Positions 42,101-54,100 of a stretch of 64,000 nt of DNA are shown here, in pieces (the stretch's first letter is position 1; each line of letters starts with the position of its first letter). The notes beneath the pieces were generated by a model. That model saw only the letters and a list, made by a program, of their open reading frames with translations, did not search any database and was not told the DNA's origin. A program made the position numbers and the translations under genes. Source of the DNA: Kryptolebias marmoratus (Eukaryota; Chordata; Actinopteri; Cyprinodontiformes; Rivulidae); assembly GCF_001649575.2 (NCBI RefSeq), contig NC_051433.1, positions 21,155,448-21,219,447 of the forward strand, read 5' to 3'.

Positions 42101-45100
42101 TAGGTTGTGTCTATGGTGTGTTCAGGTACAACTTTTCTTCCCCCAACAGACACATGCAACATAAGACAACACAATGTGGGAGCCCGCTGTCGCAACTAGC
42201 TCTCAATGTTGGTTTAATTAGTGCCCTAAATAATTTGAAATATGAAATAGCTGCACTTCAGCATATATGAAAAAACAGAAGGGAAGGTTATTCTTCTGTT
42301 ATAAAATCTCAATCGTCTCTTATTATGTGTCCTTAATAACCACCAATCAAAAAAAAAATTGAACAAATATCAACCTAATTACTGCTGCCTGATTCATTAG
42401 AGAACCCTTTTCAAAACAAAACATTCACTTAATCTCAGAAATGTTTAAATACAGTCCTGTGAAAAAGTCCTGAGTCATCCCTTATTTCTTTAAGCTTTGT
42501 TTTCAAGGAGCCAGAGATTCTTGTAATCTTTTAAAGTGGTTTTAAGTAGTATGTTCTCAGAGTTTCATAATTTTTTTCAAAGTTTTTCTTTGAGCATCCT
42601 TTTTTTCACCCCCACTCATTTTCAGTTGTTACCCCAGTACCTAATTATTTTTAAATGAATATTTTATTTCTTTAAACCATGTAACCCTGACCCATAAATC
42701 ATTCTGGCTTGAAAAGGCTCTTGAACTCAAGGAATAAGCCAGTGTTGTGTCTACATCAAACATAACTCGATTTGACAAAAAGAAACAAAAAGAAAAATAG
42801 AATAAAAAAGGAATTTTAGCAGTACAGCTGCAAAAATTAGTCAATATAATCAGCATCTACTTCCAAAAACTGTTGATGCAGATTTTTTATTTTGATTTAT
42901 TGATTTTTATTGTTTAATGCATTTTATTTTGTGTGATGGTAACATTAAGTCTTCTTTTTCTTTCAGCTGTTCCCTTTTCAGGGGTCACCACAATGAGTCA
43001 TCCTCCTCCGTCTAACTCTGTCTTCTGCGTCCTCTGTCCTCACTCCAACTACCTCCATGTCCTCTCAAATCGCATCCATATATCTCCTCTTTGTCTTTTT
43101 CCTGGCAGCTGCATCTCTAACATCCTTCTACCAATATACCCACTGTCCCACCCAAGAACATGTCCAAACCATCTCAGTCTGGCCTCTCTAACTTTATCTC
43201 CCAGTCGTTTAACATGTGCTGTGCTCTTTACCACACTCCCCGTTTTCCTGGACGGTCGACCCTAAGTACTTGAAGTGCTGCACCTTTGTGACCTCGGCTC
43301 CTGGTAGCCTCACTAATCCACCTGCCTCCCTCTCATTCACACACACATGTACTCTGTCTTTCTACGGCTGACTTTCATTACTCGTCTTTCAAGTTCATAC
43401 CTCCACCTCATACCAAGGTTCTCTTCCACCTGTTCCCTGTTCTCACCACACATGACAATGACATGCAAACATCATAGTCCACGGGGATTGACCTCATCTG
43501 TTAGTCTGTCCATCCCTAGAGCAAACAAGAAGGGGCTCAGAGCCAATCCTTGATGAACTCCCACCTCTACATTAAAGCTATCTGTCACTCCTACAGTGCA
43601 CCTCACCACTGTTCTGCTGCTCACACTCACAAATAGTCACCTCGTCTAAGTCTAACTTCAACAACTCTCTGCCAGGTCTTCATTGTGTGGCTCATCAGCT
43701 TAATTCCCCTGTAGTTGCTACAACTCTGAACATCACCTTTGTTCTTAAAGATTGGCACCAACGCATTTCACCTTCAATGCTCAGGTATGTTCTCACATCA
43801 AGTAAAATAATACATATATGTGGTTCGTTTTAAATATCTATGTTTGAAAGGTTATTTTAGTTGCTATTATCCTCAATTTTTAAGCACCTTCTACCTACTG
43901 ACTGACTCTGTGTGATTTCTGAATGGACTGAGGCGGCATGGGGAGTTGAACTGCTGCTACACCTTTGAGCCACCAAATGAGGTAGTAACAGAGCTATAAT
44001 AGTCCATTCATTCATTTTCTTTTACCTGCTTTTCCTTTCTGGGTCGCAGGGCAGCTAGTGCCCTTCTCTAGAAGTTATTGTGCAAAAGGAAGGGTATATC
44101 AATCATAGTCCGTAATAGTCGACAAGTGAAAAGTTAAGCAGGTTTAAGGATGTGATATGGCAATGGCTTACAGTCTGTGCAACCACCCGGCCAAAAATCC
44201 ACAAGTCCTAAAAGCCTAAACAACAATAAATAGATTCATTACAGAGAAGAAGACTGAAAATAATGCAAACCAACTTTGTACTTTGGTAAACTACAGATCA
44301 CTAAACTGATTTCATTTGCCATGTTTTGAAATACATTATTAGGTAGACATCCATCACACATTTAATGTGTACTGCTGCACATCAATGCAGATGAGTTTTG
44401 CTTAGTTCAGCTTCATGTCTCTTTTGGTTTTGCCATGTTGCTTTATTTCTGAAAGCTCATGTCTGTGGGATGTGGCTGGCTCGATTAGTGATTTATGAAC
44501 AGTCAGAGGTTACTTTAAAAGACGCACTGGTTTTTGTGGCTATTTTGCGCAACTGTTTTGTGAAAGTGCCTGTTATTTCAGTTACTTTTAGTTCTGCTTA
44601 ACGCTTTTCGGAAGGAATATCCTAATAGTGCTGAGGTCTTGAATGAAGAGGAATGATCTATGAAGAAGAAGAATCTGAGTGCCACATGTCTGCCCTGAAA
44701 GAAAACAGTAAGTGGTGGGTGACAGACTGGCAGCAAGGCAAGCAGCTGGCCTGCTGTCCCTTGAGACTTTCTCTCTACAGTAATTATCATCACCGGCACA
44801 CTAGAGACAATCCACCACAATCAGTCTACCTAGCTACTGCTCTATTTACTCTCATGTACATGGATAAAAAAGAAAAGTAACACACAGGAGATCTGCTGTA
44901 CACACTGGCAGAAACAGAGTTGTATGCCAAGATCCTGAGATGGGATAAAGTATTCACAGTAAACTCTTCTACACACAAAAGCACTTAAGATCGCTCTGAT
45001 GAATGCATCCAAGTGAAGAGAAGTGGGACACACTGGCAAAAGAGACAAGGAGTGGTGACAATGACGAATAACAGTCTCTATCAAGTTATTAAGGTAAGAA

Positions 45101-48100
45101 GGATGGCACACTGATGCTTCAGTGCACATGGAAAAAAAAAGAGACTTTATTATTGTCCATACTTGTTGATCCAACAAGCAAATCTGCCTCTTTTTTCCCT
45201 TTTTCTGTTCAAGACTTTGGCTCAGTAATAAATCAAAGACATTCTAAAAAAAAAAAGGCCCCCAAAAAAGCAATGAACTTACATTTAAACATTTAAAGTT
45301 AAAATTAAAATTATATTTAACACAATATCATTTCATCTATAGCTATTACTAACTAATAACCTTTCCTGAGAAAAGTGATTGTAACTGTCTTTCCAACTGG
45401 ATTTGGTTTTAGCCTCAAGAGCATGTACTAAAACCCAGAAATCTAATAAAAAAAATCTAATAAGAAAGAGGACAAAGAAGATCCATTTTCATACTGAGAA
45501 AGTTGTTATTTCACTAAAGAATTTGCCATTAGCAAGCTTACAGACAGAGTCTTGACTGATATTTAGCAAGTGATCACACAATTCTATACACTGCAGCAGA
45601 ATACGTACAGTATATCCCTTGGCTTTCTCCCTTTTTTGTTAAACTTTATTATCGCCCACAGCCATGAAAGGTGGGCTATAAAGCAATTGCCTCTGTGTGT
45701 GTGAGAGACTGTCTTTGATATGGATGTTCTGATACGAGTATCAGTTCTGATACAGTGTGCTTATACCCTTACAGAAAAAGTGTTCAGTTACTACAGTACC
45801 GAAACCACTTCATGGTGGCAAGATGTTTACTGCTCAGTTGAGCAACCAAATGGCAGAAAAGGAGCAATGTCAGTGGTGTGGAGTGAACAGCAAAGTTATC
45901 AAGAAGAGGGACAAAATCTAGCACTTTCAGCACAAGCACTTTATTAAAACATAGAAAAAAAAACATCAAGATGCCAAGTTTAAAGCATTTTCTAACAACA
46001 GTGGGAAATAGCCACAGTCTCTCATTGAGCAGAGGGGAGAAAGTACAGATCTGAGCACAAGCTTCCCGACAATCTTACTCCTCACCGATGAGAACAAGAC
46101 ATTTGCTGTCCTGCTTCCGTTTGAGGAGTTACCACAAAAACGTAAGCCCCTCTGATTTTGAAACACATGTTCAAAGTAACTGTGAGAAGTGAAATGGCAT
46201 TTATTAGTAAGAGTGACATGAGTTGAAGGTTATGTATGGTGAGGCAGAGTCTGACCCAGTCAGATTCATGAAGACCATAACTGTTTTTACAAGGAATGGA
46301 AATTTTAATTAAGTACATTTTCAAAGCTGAACTTAAAATATCTTTCTAAAAATAAAATTTTACTGTTTTTGTTTCTATTCAAAGTTTCTAATTTTAACAG
46401 AACACGCACATAAAGCCCAAACATTTGACTTAGGGTCAGTATGTAGGTTAAACATACAGGTGTCTGAGATTTTGTCAGTCAAACCACGGAGAACAAAACA
46501 TACATAGATAGAGCATAGTTAAATAAATAAAAACAGGTTAGGTTACTGTACTATAGTTTACAAAGACTTTCATAATCGGAAAACAAACTTTCACAAAACA
46601 GATCTGCAATTCCGCCACAAAGGCGAGACCCTCCTTAAGCTGCTTCTGACCATTCATAAATCAACAAGGTGGTCAGACCACTAAACAATGTGAATTTTCA
46701 CAAATAAAACTAGCATCAAGGAACCACCAAGTGAGAAAAGAAGTACCTAGCAGTATTGATACTGTGCACTACAGTGAAAATATGTCGTACAGCACCTATT
46801 CTGCACCATGCAGCCAGCTGGTCACACAGAATATTTGCCATCTCCACATCAAGCCACGGTGCTGGCTTACCCTTACACACATCCTTTGTTTCAGCTCTGT
46901 CACTACTTCACTGAGCAGCTCAGAGGTGTAACAGCAGTGGGTCAAGCCCCCCATGCTGCTTCGGTCCTTTTATGTTCACTTCGAGAGAGCGAGAAGGTGT
47001 CATTAGCTTAATATCTGTAAAACTGACTGAGTTATAGCTCTTTTTGTGTGGATTGATTGAATATATTTAGTAAAAATAATGCACATACACATATAAATAG
47101 TACCTACATTAAAAACACTTGAATGACACAAGAAAGTGAAAATACTTCTTTCCATTGTGATCCAGTTTATTGTTGGCTAAAGCTGATTAGCTGCCGCAGC
47201 CATCTTGAATCGGATTGACTCCAAACGTCAATTAGTTGTAGCTGTACATCCACTGACATCTTTCTGAGAGTTTCTTAAAACGTAAACAGTGATTCATGAG
47301 ATATTTTGCTAAAAGACAAACACATACAAGCTCATGGCAGCGAGCGATAAAAACGTTACACATCTCACAGATAAAGATTATGTACAGCTGCTCCCTTCTC
47401 AGAGCACTCAGAAAGCCATAAAAGCAGATGCGTCAGATTGCCAAGTCCTTGTCCCATCTGCCCTGATGTACAAGTGCCACTGAAGGACAAACTCATGGTG
47501 TATACCGCTACTCTCAAAACACTTCTGGACCATATGGTATTCAGCACAGCATCGTTCAACATCAGGACTTCTCTTACTCCTAAGAGGGTTGAAATTGTGC
47601 AGTCTCATGTTTGGTTGAGAGCAGGATGCACAATGTCAAGCCACACTTGCTGCAAGAAGTGTCATCACAGTGGGGCGATGTCCGATCTTGGCACTTTGCA
47701 AAGTCATTTCATGACATGCCGCTACTTTATCGCTTGACCTTCTCTTAAACTTAAAGAGTCAATATCCTGGGGCTAATTTAAAGCTGTTGTCTTTATCACT
47801 ATGAGAGTGGAACAATGTCAAAAAGTGGCTGTCTGACAGGGTAAGTCTGCCTGCCTTAGAAATTTTATTGGAGCTGTAATTTTTGTGGGAAGGTCACAAA
47901 GCAGACAATCACCTCTGATCAGGTCCATAAACAGCAGCCAGTCAGTGCTGCGCTGCGTGTCAGTCTATCACTCAAAAATTCCAGAGGTTGACACCACAGA
48001 AAAAAAACAAAACATCCGTTTCTTGGAGGTGAAGCAAAGCAGAATCCAAACCCTGCTCCAACAAAAATCCCCAATTTTTACCTAAACAGAGCAATACAGT

Positions 48101-51100
48101 TTGATTTCATCCGATAATTCAAGACAACATTCACATACTGTAAGGCAGAAATCCAACATGTCTGGTGAGGTTAAAATCCTAATTACTCGTCATGACCAGA
48201 CCATAACCCTTTGAAATGACACTGCCTAATTAGTGACGACAAATGACTGCAAAGTTAATTACCCAGAATGCTTCTTAAGGGGCAATATCAAATGTCTAAG
48301 AAATTAACAGATTGCCACTTCACCATTGCTGTGTAATTGATTTGTTCCCTTTCAGGTTATGAACTAATCTCTTTTCCCCCGTCCATTTAACGAACCATCC
48401 AGGAAGAATTTCAACACTGCAGTGTCCACGTCTACAAGCACGAGTTGAATTACACGCAGCAGTCCGCAGAGCGATGCTCTGAATTATTGCTGTACTGATT
48501 GCAGTCGAATGTTTCTCTGTTAATGAGGTTGCACTTTGTGACATCTCATAAATAGAGGCCGTTTTGCAATTAAACAAGCACAGACATAAATAGAGTAAGG
48601 TTTGAAAGAGGTGACATACAATAAAAGGAAAACAAAAAGAGAGCATAAAGAGGCAGAGTTTCTAGCCAAGCATGCCAGTAAGATTCACTGATACATTTCC
48701 ATTTAGAACTACACATTTAGCACGGGTAAACTCGTCAGGCGCCACTCTTCTCTAATTAATAAATTAAGAGATTGCTAATGGTGTTGCACTAGCTAAAATA
48801 GGGCAAATTAAATCAACTGCCTTTCAGCTGTTAGCTTCATGGCATAGTCAGACTAATTTTGCCAAAACTTTGGTGTGTTAAACCCCCCAAAACGACCTTT
48901 AAATATAAAACATTAATTTTTTGTTGTGTTGTAAACGGAAAGATGCTTTAAACATATTAAGGGCTTTTTTTAGCCTTATAAAGGCTCCACAAAGTGCTTT
49001 ATGCAACATGTATTGCATTGTTTTATTTAAACAACAACCCTCATACACCTGTATCATACATAAAAAGGACAGTGTGCATACAATCTTTCGTATGGCACGG
49101 AGGATGCTCTCATTACCACTAATATGCCCTTGTACTTTTCCATGCCTTTGCCTCTAGAGCTAAAAGGTCATGCCCGGACCATCTGAGTGCAGAGAGAGAT
49201 ATGACAGCTGCCTGTTACAGTGCTGAAATAGAAAGCAAGAGGCAACAGAGCATGGCTACAGGATTCAGATCAGACAGATTTGCATCACTGGCAGGTCTTT
49301 AGGCAGGGCAGGGCTAATCTCTTGCAGACAGGCTTAAGAAAGAAAAACCTCACTGTTGTGTCTCCACAGATAGGGATTTTAGTAATTAGCATTAATCAGA
49401 GACGGGTGTAAACAGTCACATTAAACATGTTAAGTGTATAGTAGAGATAGTGCAGACATAAGTAGAAAGTAATCTAGGATGTGCAACTAGGTCAAAGTTC
49501 AGTCCTGAAAATTTTAACTTGGCCACAGGCGCAAACATGGAAGCATAACTCTGCGCTTTTCTTTCCCTGTATGTACTTTTGTTTGCCCTCTGATATTATC
49601 TGTATTTGCCTTGTATGTATATTTATTATTATCGTTTATTTATTTTATTACTGTATTCCATTTTGCAAGATCAGACTTTTGTTTCTTGAAAGTCCAACCA
49701 GGGATGAGGACTGCCATAAGTGATTTATGCAAAACAACGGTTCCATTGTTTGCTATTTGGCACTGTTTATGTAAATTCCCTGTTCAAATAAACTTGAATG
49801 AAGATAATTATGGTGACAGAAATCTGCTGATGCTTCAAAATTAACTCATAGATGCCAACAAGTGCCTTAATGGACTGACAGTCAGTATGAAACAAATTTG
49901 GCTTGGAATTTTACAAAACAAATGGTGTAAAATATCTACTAGTACTTACTATAAATATTCGCTATTATACTTCTGATGATAATACTGTAAAAATAAAATG
50001 TGACATGAAATAAAAATCACTGTGCTTTAAATTTGGCTGACAGTCTATGTAAAATTACTATAAAAAGAAAGAGCTCTCATACGCAGCTTGCAGCCAAGCA
50101 AGCTGCTTTCAAGAGGAATATCAAATTGAGGCGAGAAAAGCAAAGTGACCATCCTCATCAGAACCTGGAGGTGATTAATCCAATTTGTTGCTACATTTAA
50201 CAAATTAAAAGAAAACGGACAAAGTCACAAGGTTGGCAACAGTAAGGGGAGGTTGTTGTTGTTGGTTTCTACAACATACTGTACAGCTAACAGTCAAAGA
50301 GGGAATCATGAAAGATTTTTCCCTAAGATGGGGGGAAATAAGCCTACACTGACTTTTCAAAGTACAAAGGTTGCCTAATACAAGTCTTTGCTTTATTAAA
50401 AAAAATACATAATTTGAAATGTAGTTTGAAAATATGGTAATATTCATCAAAAAGTAGATATAGTGCCCAGTCCTAGTTAGAACTTTGTGCAGTTTAAAGG
50501 AAATAACATGTTTGTGCAAGTGTAGCCTACAACAAAACAAAGAGCTAATGAGCTGAAAGCATGTTAATAATATATAATATGTCTTCACCACTTTAATATT
50601 GTGTCACAAAAAATGACACAAACTAAAAGGTTATTTTTAATGCCTTTGAAAATGGGATACAATCGTTGGGGGCGTCTTAGAGCTTATAAACACAACATGG
50701 AAGTTGTTGCTGTGATTGCACTAGTTGTGGTGAATAAAATTTGTGAAATGGTTTTCATCAGATGCTTTACAAGACCTGACTTTCCACTTTCAGTTCACGT
50801 GTGCACTTCTAGACATAGTGAAACTAAGTAAAAACAAAACCTAAAGCCTTCAAATCAGGTCACTGAAACAGTGAGGGATTACGACTGAGTCAAATTTAAA
50901 AAATCATGGAGAAGTTGACCATATATTTATTTTTATTTTTTTGTAGTTAAATCTTGGAATCAGGTCTAGTTTCCCCTCATTTTCTAAACCAGAACAACAG
51001 AAGTAGTTAAGCTGGTAGTAAAGCCACATTCGCTCACTGCAATTCCTCATTTTAGAGGCTGGGAACTTTTCCTAATGACTGCAGCCGTTCTAAATTATTG

Positions 51101-54100
51101 AAAAAGCCAAAGCACCACATCAGCTACAGAAATGGCTATTAACCTTGAAGAGTGATATTCAAATTCAGCAAGAGCCAACTACGTCCTCCAGTGTCCCTTG
51201 CGGGGAGGAAATGTAAATGTGTTCTAGCTGAAACAGATGGGAAAACCTTCCGCCGTTTGAAGTTCCAGTAAAAGGACTTGTCGCAAGCAGGGGGCTCTCC
51301 ACCCCCTCGATAAAATATTCAGGACCGAGTCTCCTGAGCCACCTTTTCTTCCCAGTATACCTCACTAGACAATGCTGGACTTCCACACAGCTGGATTAAT
51401 ACCAAACATGAACAGCCTTACAAATAAATAAAAACTTAATAAATGTTTACAAATCGGTGCAGCGACAGTGAAAAACAGCCTGAGGTTTATCTCACTTTGC
51501 ACACAAGAATTCACCAGATTTGATTTATGAGTGAGAGAGAAACAACAGCAGCCTCCTACTCCTTTAAGAGCATTCTGGAGCCTAACTATGTGAGAATTGT
51601 GATGTCCTCTGCATTGCTGTTTACAAATCATCCCAAATTAAATTTCTCAGCTGAGTTGACACACTGTCAGTGCTGATTTGGTTCTATTGTGACGATACCT
51701 GGCTGTCAATCATTTCCAGCTCTGATACTGTGCTGTGGACCAGAGAGAACCCGTGATTATTACTCTTATCACTTTGCTCAAGAGACAGAGGAAAGAGAAG
51801 ACGACGAGTGAAAAGAGTAGGAGACCAGATGGTTGAAAAGGCAGTAAAAGTGAATTTAAAAGTTTGCCCAAGTTACTTTTGAAGACCACTGCAAAATAAC
51901 CCTGTTTTTTTTTTTAAAGAAAATAGCATCATTTTGATTTTAACTACAACTCTAAAAGCAACAAGTCTTCAAGTTGAGGCTCATTGTGATTCATTGTGAT
52001 TTCTGTTTTCTTCTTTTACAACAGGTCAAAAGAAAAGTGTTCACTCATTTTTCACTTCTCTTCTTGTAAGTTCCTTTAACACTTACAAAATTTGAATAAA
52101 ACATGTTTCTTCCAGTAGTTTTTTTTTTTTTTTTTCTGGGGAGATCAAGACGCCTCTGTTGAAAATGATGCAACACTTTTTTGAAGTGATAGAAAACAGT
52201 GCTTGTAAACCCTGGATTTGATTGGCCTTAAAAGTAAAAAAAGGAAATGTACACAGAAGAAAAAAAAAAGACTCCCTTTGAAAGTCAGTATGTTTTATCA
52301 ATGCTTTTCAGTTATCCTGAAACTTAAACTATGGCTTATGGCTTAACACAAACAAATACCAATTTATGTATCTTCATGCATGCACAAAATGACAAAATAT
52401 GTCAAAAATCCTATTAATCACAGGCTGCTGACCAACAACTAGCATAAAACACCACTGAAAAGCTAACACGATTAACATTGTGTTTATCACTGGACATTTA
52501 TACACAAAACAAAGGTTTCAAAGTCATTAATAATAACAGTCATGTTATAATAACTTCAACTATTATTTACAGACATATATTCTTCAGGGTTCAGTCAAGA
52601 AAAGATGAAAAAGATGTGAAAATGCACAGCTTTACTGCAACATGTTTCTAATACAGGAAGCTACGGTAAGTCTACTGGGACAATTTGCACCATGCAGCAA
52701 CAAAGTTTCTGACTCTTTTGGCAGCACAGCTTAATGTTAACAAAATCAATTTTTGACATTTAAAAATTGACTCAACTGAATCTTCCATATCCACTATTTT
52801 ACCTTTCACCCCTAATTTAATGACAGAAGATTCAAGCAAAAAAAAAAAAAAAGAAAAAAGGTAAGCACTTGCTGCCATGACGTGTAATGTTTTCTCTGAT
52901 CCACAGTGTCATTCATTCACTGCCACATCTTGAAACAGGTTCATTTTAAAAGGTTGTTTAGCAAACTCAATATTTAACTCCGGATGGACCCTACTTCTAA
53001 TAATAATGATTAAAAAATGTTAGTACTGGGAAATGTCAGAGCCTGTGCGTCACTCACCAACAAAACTCTGGCTGCTGCTGCAAAAAGGTTAAAGGTTGCT
53101 GTAGTTAAAACCTTTCAAACTAATGGAAGTTATGACAGAGTAAAGGTAATGTTTTGAAAGGACCAAGAAAAAGAACTCATTTTAGTCAAGCAGCTATTTT
53201 ATGGAAGAATGTGTGTGCATTTTCTTTGTTGTTGAGAAAACCTTGCACAACAGCACTAAACAGGATAAAAATTCACATATTTAAGCAATTCAAAAATGTT
53301 TCTGAAGCAATTTCCTCTCTCAGTGGTAGAGTATGCAGTAATGTTTTTGACTCATTTGTTTAACACAGTTCTATAAATCAAAAGAGACTGAATGATGATG
53401 TTTTAGGTCAGATTTTCTGTATGAATATAAAGCTATTTACCAGATTCAGGACTTCCAAGAACCAGTGATTGCTCTGGCCTGGGTAAAACATAAACTTGGC
53501 TGGACCTTTATTTACACTATCAACAGATCTCTTCTGCGCTCTTCTGATATGGACATTTGGACAACTGTAAATGCACAAAAAACACAACGAAAGCCAGATC
53601 TGAGACCGACTAAGCAGAGGAAATTGAAACTGAGAAAATTATGATATATGCATCTAGTTCCCCAAGGCATTACAATTTGTTCTTTATAATTGTCTTTGCT
53701 TTTTGCCATTTTGTTTATTTTAAAATCAGCACACAGGGGGCAGATTTCACCCTCCTTACTTTTAGGGGCTTTGACAGCATTTACTTGATTGTTTTTGTAA
53801 TGACTGGGCAACATGTTTGTACCTTTAACATTTGACACCAAATACAAAACAAAGATCACTCCAGTATGGTCTGTTAGCCGCTGTTCACAGCTCACAGATA
53901 ATAGAAGAGCGAAGTGCAAGATGTAACCTTTATACTACAAGCCTATCGGAAGCGAGGCTGTAGTCCACAACTCTTAGTTACAATATGTCCCAATGACAGG
54001 ATGTTAAGTACAGTTTGTCTCAAAGCTACTTATGTATAATGATAAATTAAATATTAAAGCTTTGCAACTGTCTCGTTTAATATTTTAGACCTCGTGTATA

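Noticed and set aside
43049..43265. Open frames on both strands at the LINE
   Set aside because: The minus-strand frame is the degenerate end of the LINE reverse transcriptase, not a host gene; the plus-strand frame is its shadow.
50205..50591. 128-codon minus-strand open frame
   Set aside because: No similarity recognised; Cys/Leu/Ile-rich translation of AT-rich DNA.
53512..53919. 135-codon minus-strand open frame near exon 1
   Set aside because: No motif, no start context and no splice partner for suclg2.
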